DNA from: Actinomycetota bacterium
GTDB lineage: Bacteria; Actinomycetota; Acidimicrobiia; Acidimicrobiales; Ilumatobacteraceae
Reading direction: 5' to 3'
NCBI GenBank assembly: GCA_009701715.1
Contig: WLJO01000005.1
Span: forward strand, 1 to 64,000
DNA length: 64,000 nt
Below the pieces are notes generated by a model, which saw only the letters and a program-made list of their open reading frames with translations, did not search any database and had not been told where the DNA came from. Positions 37,030-47,144 of this stretch are shown here, piece after piece (position 1 is the first letter of the stretch; every line of letters begins with the position of its first letter). The position numbers were made by a program, and so were the translations under genes.

Positions 37030-37847
37030 CCGTCGCCCTCGCGCGCCAGCCGATCCACGAGGACCTCCACCAGTCCGCCGTGCGCCAGACCTTGGCACTC
37101 GCTCGGCGAAGTGTGCTCGGTCGCCTCCGCCAACCCGCGGCCCTGGCACCCAGCTTCGTCTTCCCGCTGTTCTTCGCCGCGCTCTCGGCGAGCAGTTACA
37201 GCCGCGTGAAGAACGCCCCGGGCTTCCCGAAGGTCGACTCGTTCCTCCAATTCGGCCTCGCCGCTGCGGTAATGCAGGGCGCGTTCTTCGGTGCCACCTC
37301 TGCAGCGGCAGACCTCGCTGTCGATATCGAACAGGGCTTCTGGGAACGCCTCATGACTTCCCCGGTCCACCGGACGTCGATCGTGATCGGCCGCTTGATG
37401 TCGTCCCTCGTCGTCGGGGCACTGCAGGCCACCGTCTTCATGGGGTTCCTCGCTGCCCTCGGCGTGCGCGTGCGCAGCGGCCCCATCGGGATCGTCTCGA
37501 TCGTCGTGTCGGCGAGCCTCGTGTCGCTCGCCATGTCCACCCTGATGTCCACGTTTGCGATCAAGACGGGTTCGCCAGAAGTCGTCCAGGGCATGTTCCC
37601 GCTCGTCTTCGTGCTCATGTTCCTGTCGTCGACCTTCATGCCGAGGGAACTCATGCACGGCTGGTTCCGCCACGTCGTGGACGTCAACCCGATCTCGTAT
37701 CTCGCCGAGGGCATGCGCGGTTTCGTGATCGAGCGCGAACTGTCCGGATGGAGGTTCTTCGAGGCCATCGCGATCCCGTCGATCGGTTGCGTCCTTGCGC
37801 TCCTCCTGTGCCTGCGGGCACTCCGTCGCCGTCTGGCCCAGATGTGA
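37026..37847 (+). CDS. ABC-2 type transporter permease (first)
   Basis: A 273-residue integral membrane protein with about six hydrophobic segments. It carries the ABC-2 pattern of an amphipathic N-terminal region, a QFGLAAAVMQGAFF segment, a conserved ERLMTSPVHRTSIVIGRL cytoplasmic loop, and STFMPRELMHGWFRHVVDVNPI before the last segments. It is the DrrB-like partner of the preceding ATPase, and its start overlaps the ATPase stop. Confidence 0.9.
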   Translation: MTVALARQPIHEDLHQSAVRQTLALARRSVLGRLRQPAALAPSFVFPLFFAALSASSYSRVKNAPGFPKVDSFLQFGLAAAVMQGAFFGATSAAADLAVDIEQGFWERLMTSPVHRTSIVIGRLMSSLVVGALQATVFMGFLAALGVRVRSGPIGIVSIVVSASLVSLAMSTLMSTFAIKTGSPEVVQGMFPLVFVLMFLSSTFMPRELMHGWFRHVVDVNPISYLAEGMRGFVIERELSGWRFFEAIAIPSIGCVLALLLCLRALRRRLAQM

Positions 37848-37857
37848 GGACACGGCG

Positions 37858-38664
37858 ATGACAGCAGCACTCGGCGAGGACCGTACGTACGGCGTTGCCA
37901 GCGATCCGCGTACTGCCACGGTGATCGCGTTCATGGTCAAGCGGTCGCTCATCAGGATCCGACGGATTCCTGCAGCATTCCTGCCCTCGCTCGCGATGCC
38001 CGTGTTCCAACTCATCGCGTTCGGTGGCGCGTTCGCCGGGGCCCTCGCGTACGCCAAGATCAACCAGGCACTCGATTGGTACGTGCCGCTGTCGTGCCTA
38101 CAGGGCGCCGCATTCGGGGCGATGGGCCTCGCGTTCGCCACGGTCAACGATCTGCGGACCGGCTTCTTTGACCGTCTCCGGATGGCGCCCGGCGGTCGTG
38201 CAGCCACGGTCTATGGCCCGCTCGCCGCCTCGATGGTCCGCGCAATTATCCCGCTCGTCATCGTCTCGGCCGTGGGGTTCATCGGCGGCGCAGCCCTTCC
38301 CGGTGGCGTGCTCGGTCTACTAACTCTTACGGCAGCCGCACTGGGTGTGGCGTTCTGTGCTTCGGGGTTCGGGCTCGGCCTCGCCCTCCGGATGCGGACA
38401 CTGGCCGCTGCCACGCTCACGCAGTTCGCGATCTTCTTTGCACTCTTCCTGTCGACGGCCCAGATGCCGCTCGACTTCATCCAGGGTTGGGTCAAGCCGA
38501 TCGCCCGGTTGAACCCGATGACCAACGTGCTGCGCCTCGCCCGAGAGGGCTTCCTCGGAGAGGTGACCTGGCAGGACACCTGGGGAGGGCTGCTGGCGAT
38601 CGCCATTCTCGGCACCCTGACCACGGTGTACGCCGTTCGCGGGCTCCGGAGTTTCGACAAATAG
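37858..38664 (+). CDS. ABC-2 type transporter permease (second)
   Basis: A 268-residue paralogue of the previous permease, with the loop [17 protein letters not shown] and the C-terminal [22 protein letters not shown]. Two different permease subunits suggest a heterodimeric channel. Start is ATG at 37858, 10 bp after the first permease; an in-frame upstream extension lies inside that gene. The exported substrate is unknown. Confidence 0.9.
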   Translation: MTAALGEDRTYGVASDPRTATVIAFMVKRSLIRIRRIPAAFLPSLAMPVFQLIAFGGAFAGALAYAKINQALDWYVPLSCLQGAAFGAMGLAFATVNDLRTGFFDRLRMAPGGRAATVYGPLAASMVRAIIPLVIVSAVGFIGGAALPGGVLGLLTLTAAALGVAFCASGFGLGLALRMRTLAAATLTQFAIFFALFLSTAQMPLDFIQGWVKPIARLNPMTNVLRLAREGFLGEVTWQDTWGGLLAIAILGTLTTVYAVRGLRSFDK

Positions 38665-38795
38665 TCCACAATTCGACGCTCGTCCCGATACACCAAAACG
38701 GGATGATGCACGGACTCCGGAAATGGGGCATGATGACGTCTGTCATATCCGAGATCTCGGCCCTTGTCGGCCATGTCTTGTCTGGGGGTTACACC

Positions 38796-39251
38796 GTGCA
38801 AATCACGGTCAACGTGAACGGAACCGCGCAAACAAGTGATGTCGAGCCGCGCCAGCTGCTCGTGCACTATGTCCGTGAGACCTTGGGGCTCACCGGTACC
38901 AATGTGGGGTGCGATACCTCTTCCTGCGGTGCGTGCACCCTGCATGTCAACGGACAGAGCACCAAGTCCTGCACGATGCTCGCTGTCCAGGCGGACGGCC
39001 AGAGTGTCACCACCATCGAGGGCATTGCCAAGGGCGATGAACTGCACCCGATGCAGAAGGCCTTCATGGAGAACCACGGCCTGCAGTGCGGTTACTGCAC
39101 CCCCGGAATGGTGATGGCAGCCATCGGCATTCTCGATGAGAACCCCAAGCCCACCGAGGACGAGGTCCGCGTCGCGCTCGAGGGCAACCTGTGCCGTTGC
39201 ACCGGTTACCACAACATCGTTAAGTCCATCCTCGCCTGCGCCAACGGCTGA
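38796..39251 (+). CDS. coxS: CoxS-like [2Fe-2S] small subunit of a molybdenum hydroxylase
   Basis: A 151-residue two-domain ferredoxin that carries electrons from a Moco site to FAD. The plant-type cluster ligands are in [16 protein letters not shown] with a later Cys in KSCTML. The second cluster is built by CGYCTPGM and CRCTGYHNI. The GTG at 38796 is preferred because GGGGG (38784-38788) lies 7 bp upstream and homology starts at QITVNVNG; the frame is open further upstream. coxM follows after 24 bp. In characterised enzymes a large catalytic subunit (CoxL) accompanies S and M; none is present here. Confidence 0.92.
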   Translation: MQITVNVNGTAQTSDVEPRQLLVHYVRETLGLTGTNVGCDTSSCGACTLHVNGQSTKSCTMLAVQADGQSVTTIEGIAKGDELHPMQKAFMENHGLQCGYCTPGMVMAAIGILDENPKPTEDEVRVALEGNLCRCTGYHNIVKSILACANG

Positions 39252-39275
39252 GCACCCGGAACCCAAGGAGCCACA

Positions 39276-40100
39276 GTGATTCCCGCAGCGTTTGACTACA
39301 AGCGTGCTTCCTCCGCCGAGGAAGCAATCAGCCTCATCGCCCAAGCCGGCGACGAAGCCAAGTTCCTTGCAGGTGGCCACAGCCTCCTGCCGCTGATGAA
39401 GTTGCGCCTCGCCGCACCTTCACTGCTCATCGACATCGGCCGTATCTCCGATCTCTCGTACGTACGGGAGTCCGGTGACCACGTTGCGATCGGCGCACTC
39501 ACCCGCCACACCGAGGTCGAGAACTCGCCCGTGCTCCTGCAGCACGTGCCGTTGCTCGCCCACGCAGCGGGCCACGTCGGCGATCCGGCGGTCCGTCATC
39601 GTGGAACCATCGGCGGTTCGATCGCTCACGCGGACGCCGCTTCGGACCTCCCGGCAACCACGCTGGCGCTCGGCGCGACGTACGTCGTGCAGGGCCCCAA
39701 TGGCCGTCGCAACATCGCAGCGACCGACTTCTACACCGGCTTCCTCGAGAACGCCATGGACGCCGACGAGATGCTCGTCGAGATCCAGGTACCCAAGATG
39801 AACGGTGCCGGTTGGTCGTTCCAGAAGTTCAACCGTCGTGCCCAGGACTGGGCAATCGTCGGTGTTGCGGCTTGGCGCCGTGGCACGGACAGCGGCGTCG
39901 CACTGGTGAACATGGGCTCCACCCCGATCCTCGCCAGTTCGGTTGCCTCGGCAATCAAGAGCGGTGCCTCCGTGGCCGATGCCGCCCAGCAGGCTGTCGC
40001 AGAGGCTGACCCGCAGGGAGACCTCAACGCATCGGTGGAGTACCGCACGCACCTCGCCAAGGTGCTCGTGCGCCGCGCGCTCGAGGAGTCAACGAAGTAA
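39276..40100 (+). CDS. coxM: CoxM-like FAD-binding medium subunit
   Basis: A 274-residue flavoprotein subunit. FAD-binding landmarks are FLAGGHSLLPLMKLRLA and the double-glycine region RGTIGGSIAHADAASDLPA. The C-terminal domain includes QDWAIVGVAAW. Start is GTG with AAGGAG 7 bp upstream. It forms a two-gene unit with coxS and is closed by a strong hairpin. Whether the pair serves a CO dehydrogenase or another xanthine-oxidase-family enzyme cannot be told without the large subunit. Confidence 0.92.
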   Translation: MIPAAFDYKRASSAEEAISLIAQAGDEAKFLAGGHSLLPLMKLRLAAPSLLIDIGRISDLSYVRESGDHVAIGALTRHTEVENSPVLLQHVPLLAHAAGHVGDPAVRHRGTIGGSIAHADAASDLPATTLALGATYVVQGPNGRRNIAATDFYTGFLENAMDADEMLVEIQVPKMNGAGWSFQKFNRRAQDWAIVGVAAWRRGTDSGVALVNMGSTPILASSVASAIKSGASVADAAQQAVAEADPQGDLNASVEYRTHLAKVLVRRALEESTK

Positions 40101-40113
40101 TCCCGTTAACGAA

Positions 40114-40144
40114 CGAAGGGGCGGCCCGACGGGCCGCCCCTTCG
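40114..40144. terminator. Strong rho-independent-like hairpin after coxM
   Basis: CGAAGGGGCGGCCCG (40114-40128) and CGGGCCGCCCCTTCG (40130-40144) are perfectly complementary around a single central A. This makes one of the longest perfect inverted repeats noticed in the window. It lies 14 bp past the coxM stop and 22 bp before the end of the convergent SDR gene, so it can stop transcription from both sides. The T-run is poor. Confidence 0.85.
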
Positions 40145-40165
40145 TCGTTGTGGGGCACCTCGCCG

Positions 40166-40912
40166 CTACTGCAGGCCGGCGTACTGCCCGCCGTCGACCG
40201 GCAGGTGTGCTCCGGTGATGAAGCGTGCGTGTTCGCTGCACAGGAACGCCACGGCGTGCCCGAAGTCGATCGGATCGCCGAGCACACCCGCCGGGATCCC
40301 CATCGCCGAGGCATCCGGGTTGGCCCCGTACACCTGGGTGATCCGGTCCGTGAGGTGTACCCCGGGCTGCACGCTGTTCACCGTGACCCCGTCCTTGGCA
40401 ACCTCGCGTGCGACCGTCTTGAGGAAGCCGGTCGTACCGGTGCGCGCCGTGTTGGAGAGGATGAGAGTAGGGATCGGCTGGCGCACGCCGTAGGACGTGA
40501 TTGCCACGACCCGTCCCCAGCCCCGCTCCTGCATCGACGGCACTGCTGCTTTGCACATGCCCACCACCGAGAGCAGGCTGAGATCGAGGGCCTTCGCGTA
40601 CGCCTCGATCGGCGTGGATGCAAAGGTGCCGGGCGGGGGCCCGCCGGCATTGCACACGAGGATGTCCACGCCACCGAGCACCCCGGTTGCCAACTCCACG
40701 AACTCCCGGCCGCCCTCGGCGTCGGAGACGTCGCACACCACATAGCGGCAGCTGTGGCCGATCCGCGCGATCGCGTCCTTCAGCCTCGCCTCGTCCCTGC
40801 CGCAGATCACCACCTCGGCACCGTCATTCGCGAGGGCAAGTGCCGAGCCGAAACCCAACCCCGCCGATCCTGCTGCTACTGCGGCGCGACGGCCGGTGAG
40901 TCCGAGATCCAT
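40166..40912 (-). CDS. Short-chain dehydrogenase/reductase with atypical active site
   Basis: A 248-residue classical SDR fold: a glycine-rich cofactor motif near residues 15-22 (GSAGLGFG), CDVSD, the VCNAGGP motif, and the closing ITGAHLPVDGGQ. The usual catalytic Tyr-x-x-x-Lys reads Ser-Asn-Thr-Ala-Arg in LILSNTARTGTTGFLKT, as in an SDR branch annotated as 3-oxoacyl-ACP reductase-like. It stands between coxM and the FAD oxidase, transcribed against both. The substrate is unknown. Confidence 0.85.
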   Translation of the reverse strand: MDLGLTGRRAAVAAGSAGLGFGSALALANDGAEVVICGRDEARLKDAIARIGHSCRYVVCDVSDAEGGREFVELATGVLGGVDILVCNAGGPPPGTFASTPIEAYAKALDLSLLSVVGMCKAAVPSMQERGWGRVVAITSYGVRQPIPTLILSNTARTGTTGFLKTVAREVAKDGVTVNSVQPGVHLTDRITQVYGANPDASAMGIPAGVLGDPIDFGHAVAFLCSEHARFITGAHLPVDGGQYAGLQ

Positions 40913-40997
40913 GACGGCAGAATACGGCGGCCCGAGAGGTTGGCCCGCACCCGCTTCCCTTCCTTGTTACCCTCACGATGAGGAGAGGGTGATTCCC

Positions 40998-42410
40998 ATG
41001 CGTGAGGACCAGAGATACCTCGACGCCATTGCAGACGCAGACCCGTATCCGTACTGGTACGAGGACGCCGACGAGCCCGACAGCAATCCGACACTGGTCC
41101 GAACGGACAACTGCGACCTCTGCGTCGTCGGTGGCGGTTACACCGGGCTCTGGACGGCGATCATCGCCAAGGAACGGGACCCGTCGCGTGACGTCGTCCT
41201 CATCGAGGCCCACGAGATCGGGTCGGCAGCCAGCGGCCGCAACGGCGGCTTCGTCGACGCCAGCCTCACCCACGGGGTCACGAACGGCAAGACACGCTTC
41301 CCCGACGAACTCCCGGTGCTCGAGGACCTCGGCCTGCGCAACCTCAATGAGATCGAGGCCGCCATCCTGCGCTACGGCATCGACTGCGACTTCGAGCGGA
41401 CCGGAGTCATCGATGTGGCCACCACGTTCCACCCCGCCAGTTACCTCGACGAGCTCCGCGAGGAGTACGGGCTCCTCCGGGAGCTGGGCCAGCCCGTCGA
41501 ACTGCTGGACTCCACCGCCATGCGCGCGCAGGTCAACTCCCCCACCTACCTCGGTGGGCTGTGGCGCCGCGACCGCGCGGCGCTCGTCGATCCCGCTCGC
41601 CTCGCGTGGGGCCTCAAGGCAGCAGCCGAGTCGTTGGGCGTTCGCATCTACGAGGACACCAAGGCAACCGCGCTCGAACGGGACGGCGTTGGCGTGCTCG
41701 TCACCACACCGCTCGGTCAGGTGCGCTGCGGGCGCGTTGCCCTCGGCACCAACGCGTTCCCGCCGTTGCTGCACCGACTTCGTCACTACATCGCACCCGT
41801 GTACGACTATGTCCTCGTTACCGAGCCGCTGACCGCCGAACAGTTGGCTTCAATCGGCTGGAAGGGGCGCCAGGGACTGTCGGACATCCCGAACCAGTTC
41901 CACTACTACCGACTCACCGAGGACAACCGGATCCTGTGGGGCGGCTATGACGCGGTGTACTACTTCCGGGGCAAGGTCCGCACCGAGCTCGAGTCACGTC
42001 CCGAGACCTGGGCCAAGCTCAGCCGCCACTTCTTCGCCACATTCCCGCAGCTGGAGGACGTGAAGTTCTCACACACCTGGGGTGGTGTCATCGACACCTG
42101 TACCCGGTACTCCGTGTTCTGGGGCAAGGCGATGCAGGGCCGTGTTGCGTACGCGCTCGGCTATACCGGGCTGGGCGCTGGCTCGACCAGGTTCGGGGCC
42201 GAGGTCATGCTCGATCTCCTCGACGGGAAGCGTTCACGAGCCACGGAGACCGAGTTCGTGCGCAAGCATCCACTGCCCTTCCCGCCCGAACCGTTCCGTT
42301 TCGCCGGTATCCAGGCCACCCGTTGGTCGCTCGACCGGGAGGACAAGACCGGTCGGCGCAACGGTTGGCTGCGGACACTCGACCGGCTCGGCATCGGGTT
42401 CGATTCCTGA
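40998..42410 (+). CDS. FAD-dependent amine/amino-acid oxidase-like protein (DAO fold)
   Basis: A 470-residue protein with the Rossmann FAD motif LCVVGGGYTGLWTA, an acidic strand end in VVLIEA, and GSAASGRNGGFVDASL, typical of glycine/gamma-glutamylputrescine oxidase-like DAO proteins. The C-terminal part has DNRILWGGYD and a final GYTGLGAGSTRFGAEVMLDL FAD-contact region. The ATG at 40998 has AGGAGAGGG 8 bp upstream. It is the first gene of a plus-strand run that continues with coxD. Its place between cox genes is unusual, and its substrate is unknown. Confidence 0.87.
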   Translation: MREDQRYLDAIADADPYPYWYEDADEPDSNPTLVRTDNCDLCVVGGGYTGLWTAIIAKERDPSRDVVLIEAHEIGSAASGRNGGFVDASLTHGVTNGKTRFPDELPVLEDLGLRNLNEIEAAILRYGIDCDFERTGVIDVATTFHPASYLDELREEYGLLRELGQPVELLDSTAMRAQVNSPTYLGGLWRRDRAALVDPARLAWGLKAAAESLGVRIYEDTKATALERDGVGVLVTTPLGQVRCGRVALGTNAFPPLLHRLRHYIAPVYDYVLVTEPLTAEQLASIGWKGRQGLSDIPNQFHYYRLTEDNRILWGGYDAVYYFRGKVRTELESRPETWAKLSRHFFATFPQLEDVKFSHTWGGVIDTCTRYSVFWGKAMQGRVAYALGYTGLGAGSTRFGAEVMLDLLDGKRSRATETEFVRKHPLPFPPEPFRFAGIQATRWSLDREDKTGRRNGWLRTLDRLGIGFDS

Positions 42411-42487
42411 ACCCAGCGGTACGGGAGCGCCGGGCCCCGGGACGGACCCGGCACTGACCACGGTCCACGTCGTACGCTGGGCCGGGT

Positions 42488-43400
<913 letters not shown>

Positions 43401-43408
<8 letters not shown>

Positions 43409-44579
43409 CGCTCCCGTGCGCGAGGTCAAGTCCGATGCGATGCGCATCGCCGTGGCCTTCGCACGCGTCCTGCGTGGCGCGGGGGTCAGCGTGCCGATCA
43501 GCCGCGTACTGGGGTTCGCAGAGGGCATCGAGGTCATCGGGATCGAGGACCGGGACGCGGTCTACTGGACAGGGCGCGCCACGCTGCTCCATCGACCCGA
43601 GGACAACCAGACCTACGACCGTGCCTTCAAGGTGTTCTGGGAGTGGCGGGGCACCTCGATGGACCTCGTTGTGGAGCTCCCGACGATCGACATCCAGCTA
43701 GCCGTCGACAGCGACGACGAGGAGGGCGGCGACGGCCCGCCGCCCGAGGAAGACGAGTCCGACACACCGACGATCCACCTCCGCTTCTCGGCAACGGAGA
43801 TCCTCCGGGAGAAGGACTTCGCGCTCTACAGCCAGGACGAGTTGCGCGAGGCCCAGACGCTGATGTCGGACCTGCGATTGGTCGGCACGCCGCGCCGCAG
43901 CCGACGACTCGTGAGCTCCCGCCGGCGTGGCGCCAGACCGGACCTGCGTCGCACCGTACGGGCCGCACTCCGGGCCGGCGGCGAGCCCATCGACCGCGCA
44001 TGGCGCGAGCCCGGCGAGAAACTCCGTCGCCTGGTGCTGCTGCTCGACGTCTCCGGCTCGATGGAGCCGTATGCGCGGGCGCTCGTCCGGTTCGTTCACG
44101 CCGCCGTAGCGGGCCGCCAGAAGGTCGAGGCATTCACACTCGGTACCCGGCTAACCCGCGTGACCCGCGAACTGAACAGCCGGGACCCGGACCGGGCGAT
44201 GCAGCAGGCCGCGAACCGGGTTGCGGACTGGAGCGGCGGCACCCGACTCGGCGAGGGCTTCCGGCAGTTCAACGACGAGTGGGGCGTGCGCGGAATGGCC
44301 CGCGGGGCAATCATCGTCGTCCTCAGCGACGGTTGGGACCGAGGCGAGCCCGAGGTGCTTGCTGCTCAGATGGAGCGCCTACACCGCGTTGCGTACAAGG
44401 TGGTCTGGGTGAACCCGCTGAAGGTCACGCCGGGATATGCACCTCTAGCACGTGGCATGGCTGCCGCGTTGCCGTACGTTGATGACTTCGTAGAGGGTCA
44501 TTCGGTAGATGCCCTCGAGGAACTGGCTCGGGTGATCTCCCACGAGATCGGGCCGAAGCGAACCGGAATGAGGAGATGA
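43401..44579 (+). CDS. coxE: CoxE-like von Willebrand factor A domain protein
   Basis: A 392-residue protein. A central linker is rich in Asp and Glu. The C-terminal VWA domain has the metal-ion adhesion motif LLLDVSGSM near residue 214, a Thr in GTRLTRVTREL, and the Asp in VVLSDGWDRGEPEVL. CoxE is the obligate partner of the CoxD ATPase in maturation of the CO dehydrogenase active site. The GTG at 43401 overlaps coxD by 8 bp; the longer frame lies inside coxD. An XdhC-type gene follows after 4 bp. Confidence 0.91.
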
Positions 44580-44583
44580 CGAG

Positions 44584-44901
44584 ATGAAGGACATCCTCGA
44601 CGACATCGATCGCTGGCGCGCTGCCGGCAAGCGGGTGGCCGTTGCGCGCGTCGTCAACATCGAGGGCTCGGGCCCACGCGACCCTGGCGCGGCGATGGCG
44701 GTCAGCGAGGACGGCGAGGTGGCCGGTTCGGTCTCCGGAGGCTGTGTCGAGGGCGCCGTGGTCGGCGAGGCGCTCGGCATCCTCAACGGGGACGGTACGC
44801 CGAGGCTCGTGAGATTCGGGTATAGCGACGACGAGGCATTCGCCGTCGGCCTGACGTGCGGCGGGATCATCCACCTCTTCATCGAACCGATGGTCTGGTA
44901 G
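44584..44901 (+). CDS. XdhC/CoxI N-terminal-domain protein
   Basis: A 105-residue protein covering only the XdhC_CoxI domain: VAVARVVNIEGSGPRDPGAAM with the Gly-Ser-Gly-Pro-Arg signature, GSVSGGCVEGAVV, and GLTCGGIIHLFIEPM. In XdhC the Cys in GGCVE is involved in delivering sulfurated molybdenum cofactor. The Rossmann half is carried by the next gene. A purine-rich leader AATGAGGAGATGACGAG precedes the ATG. Confidence 0.87.
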   Translation: MKDILDDIDRWRAAGKRVAVARVVNIEGSGPRDPGAAMAVSEDGEVAGSVSGGCVEGAVVGEALGILNGDGTPRLVRFGYSDDEAFAVGLTCGGIIHLFIEPMVW

Positions 44902-44907
44902 GTCGCT

Positions 44908-45708
44908 GTGCTCTACGAGGTACTCCGTGACCGAATCCGCGCGACGGAACCCACCGTGTTCGCAACCGTTATCGACGGGCCCGGCGTTGGCGGCAGGTTG
45001 CTGCTCTGGCCCGGGGGCGAGCCCTTGGGGACGCTCGGCAACGCCGAACTCGACCGCATCGTTGCCCGTGATTCCCTCGGCGAGCTCGAGGCTGGCCACA
45101 CGCTCGTGCGCCACTACGGACCGAACGGGGAGACCACCCCCGAGGACCTCGCGAACACACCCACGCTCAGCGTGTTCATCGAGTCTTTCGCACCGCCGCC
45201 GCAGATGTGGATCTTTGGAGCGGTCGACTTCACCGCAGCACTCTCCAAGGTCGGCAAGATCCTCGGCTATCGGGTAACCGTCTGCGATGCGCGTGAGGTG
45301 TTTGCCACGAAGCGCCGGTTCCCCGCAGCCGACGAGGTGAAGGTGACCTGGCCCGGACCGATGTTCACCGAGTCCGGAGGGTCGCTCGGCCCGCGCGATG
45401 CCGTGTGCATCCTCACCCACGATGCCAAGTTCGACGTGCCGGCAGTACAAGGTGCGCTCGCAACAAAGGTCGGCTACATCGGTGTCATGGGATCGCGCAA
45501 GACCCACGCGAAGCGTCTGGAGCGCCTCGCCGATGTTGGGGTGACGGCCCCCGAGGATCTCGCCCGCCTCATGTCACCGATCGGTCTCGATCTCGGAGCA
45601 CGTACCCCCGAGGAGACTGCGGTGGCGATCTGTGCAGAGATCATTGCGCTGCGCACCGGGCGCAGACCCCCCTCGCTGCGCAACTCGAGCGGGCCGATCC
45701 ACTCCTGA
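44908..45708 (+). CDS. XdhC-family protein with Rossmann C-terminal domain
   Basis: A 266-residue protein from a GTG start. Its N-terminal half is a divergent XdhC_CoxI-like region without the GSxPR motif. The C-terminal XdhC_C Rossmann domain has PQMWIFGAVDFTAALSKVG, VTVCDAREVFATKRRFP, CILTHDAKFDVPAVQ and YIGVMGSRKTHAKR, then PIGLDLGARTPEETAVAI. Together with the preceding short gene it supplies the two halves of an XdhC/CoxF-like chaperone that loads cofactor into the large subunit. It lies at the end of the FAD oxidase-coxD-coxE run. Confidence 0.88.
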   Translation: MLYEVLRDRIRATEPTVFATVIDGPGVGGRLLLWPGGEPLGTLGNAELDRIVARDSLGELEAGHTLVRHYGPNGETTPEDLANTPTLSVFIESFAPPPQMWIFGAVDFTAALSKVGKILGYRVTVCDAREVFATKRRFPAADEVKVTWPGPMFTESGGSLGPRDAVCILTHDAKFDVPAVQGALATKVGYIGVMGSRKTHAKRLERLADVGVTAPEDLARLMSPIGLDLGARTPEETAVAICAEIIALRTGRRPPSLRNSSGPIHS

Positions 45709-45736
45709 TCCCGCTGACCCGATGAGTGCCTGCCGG

Positions 45737-46486
45737 TCAGGGCCGGGTGGTAGTGGGCGCTGTCGTCGTCGGTGACACCACCACGGCACGCTGGCCGTCC
45801 GGCGTGCCGACCCGCACGATGCGCTCCCAGCGCCCGGTGGCGGGGCTGACCTCGACAGAGCGGCCCGGGTACGGCGCGTGCACCATGGCTGCACCGACCC
45901 CGAGGGCGAGCATGGCGTGACCCGGGTAATACAGGATGTCGGCCGGCAGCACCTCTGCCTTGGTCGAGCGCCGGATCGTGCGGATCTGGCGGAGCGATTG
46001 GTGCGGGAGGTAGCGGCCGCCCTGCGCCCATGCCCACGAGGTGAGCCCGGAGCAATCGAACCCGACGCCGGCTGCAGCTCTGCGGGCCCGGTACGGCACA
46101 CCGACCTGGGTGAGCGCGGAGAGCAGCACGATCATGCGTTGGCGCGACGCCGTGGACCAGGCGTCAGCGAGGCGGCCGGTGGACACCTTGCCCGCCACCG
46201 CGACGAGGGGAACCACAACGGCGAGTTTGTCGGCGTAGGTGTCGTCTCGGGCCCAGAGTGCCGCTAGGGCATCTGCAGCGGCAACGGACACCGCCGTGTT
46301 GCTCCCGGCGACTGCCGGATGGGCCGGCTTGCTGAGTGCCGTCGACACCGCTGGCGACGGGACCAGCCCGACCACCGTGGCCACCAGCACGAGCGCCGCA
46401 CCGATCAGCGTCCGGGACACCCGGTTCGAGTGGAAGCAACGAGCGCCGGCGCCGGCTGCGATCTGCATGCGGGTACGGTACCCCAA
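45737..46486 (-). CDS. NlpC/P60 family cell-wall hydrolase
   Basis: A 249-residue exported protein. A hydrophobic signal segment (LIGAALVLVATVVGLVPSP) is at about 27-45, followed by a low-complexity linker. The NlpC/P60 domain has the catalytic Cys in VGFDCSGLTSWAWAQ, His in YYPGHAMLALG and a third polar residue in MVHAPYPG. Such enzymes cut the D-Glu/diaminopimelate peptide bond of peptidoglycan. Starts at 46486 or 46468 (both ATG) are possible. It is unrelated in function to its cox neighbours and runs against them. Confidence 0.88.
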   Translation of the reverse strand: MGYRTRMQIAAGAGARCFHSNRVSRTLIGAALVLVATVVGLVPSPAVSTALSKPAHPAVAGSNTAVSVAAADALAALWARDDTYADKLAVVVPLVAVAGKVSTGRLADAWSTASRQRMIVLLSALTQVGVPYRARRAAAGVGFDCSGLTSWAWAQGGRYLPHQSLRQIRTIRRSTKAEVLPADILYYPGHAMLALGVGAAMVHAPYPGRSVEVSPATGRWERIVRVGTPDGQRAVVVSPTTTAPTTTRP

Positions 46487-46505
46487 TCATGACGGTTGGA
46501 TGACA

Positions 46506-46516
46506 ATTACCGTAAT
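46506..46516. promoter_or_regulatory. AT-rich palindrome in the nlpC-mobA divergent gap
   Basis: ATTACCGTAAT is an 11-bp palindrome with a central C, in the 88-bp gap between the divergent NlpC/P60 and MobA-like starts. In such GC-rich DNA it is a plausible operator half-site, but no regulator is identified. Confidence 0.3.
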
Positions 46517-46574
46517 GATCGACATCTACGCAGGTCAGGTGGGTTGTCGGCTTGACCGCTGCTAGGACAGGGCC

Positions 46575-47144
46575 GTGCAACGACCGATCGCCGTCCTCCT
46601 CGCCGCCGGCGGCGGCACGCGCTTTCAGGGCACGACACACAAACTGCTCGCGCCGCTACATGGCCGGCCCGTCTATCAATGGGCGATCGAGCACGCGCTC
46701 GAGGCCGATCTCGAGGTCTGGGTGATCACGGGGTGCGCCGAACTCGAACCGGTGGCGACTGTGGAGTTCCTGCACAACAAGAACTGGGCGAGCGGGCAGG
46801 CCAGTTCGCTACAGCGGGCCGTCACCCATGCCCGCGAGCGGGGCCTCGATGCGTTCACCGTGGGCCTTGCGGATCAACCGTTCATCACGCCGCTCGCCTG
46901 GCGGAGCGTCAGCGCCAGCACGTCGCCAATCGCCGTCGCGAACTACAACGGTGTACGCGGCAACCCCGTCCGGCTCGATTCCACCGTGTGGGAACTCCTC
47001 CCTACTGAAGGGGACCTCGGAGCACGTAGTCTGTTGACCCAACGACCTGAACTCGTCGCTGACGTGCCTTGTGATGGGTCGAGCGCCGATATCGATACTT
47101 TGGAGGATCTACAGCGATGGAACTCGTCAACGAATTCACGGTGA
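46575..47144 (+). CDS. MobA/MocA-like molybdenum cofactor nucleotidyltransferase
   Basis: A 189-residue nucleotidyltransferase from a GTG start. N-terminal AVLLAAGGGTRFQGTTHK has the LAAGxGTRF...K fingerprint; LADQPFITP is the metal-binding region, and RGNPVRLD matches the MocA-type substrate loop. Such enzymes add CMP (MocA) or GMP (MobA) to the molybdenum cofactor. The xanthine-oxidase family uses the CMP form, so MocA-type activity is most likely here. The last 28 bp overlap coxG. Confidence 0.87.
   Translation: MQRPIAVLLAAGGGTRFQGTTHKLLAPLHGRPVYQWAIEHALEADLEVWVITGCAELEPVATVEFLHNKNWASGQASSLQRAVTHARERGLDAFTVGLADQPFITPLAWRSVSASTSPIAVANYNGVRGNPVRLDSTVWELLPTEGDLGARSLLTQRPELVADVPCDGSSADIDTLEDLQRWNSSTNSR

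Noticed and set aside
45714-45740. CTGACC/GGTCAG inverted repeat between the XdhC and NlpC/P60 genes
   Set aside because: A 6-bp stem with a 15-base loop and no T-run is too weak to call a terminator.
46487-46574. Possible ydaO riboswitch upstream of the NlpC/P60 gene
   Set aside because: The 88-bp gap lacks the expected paired elements; only a short ATTACCGTAAT palindrome was noted.
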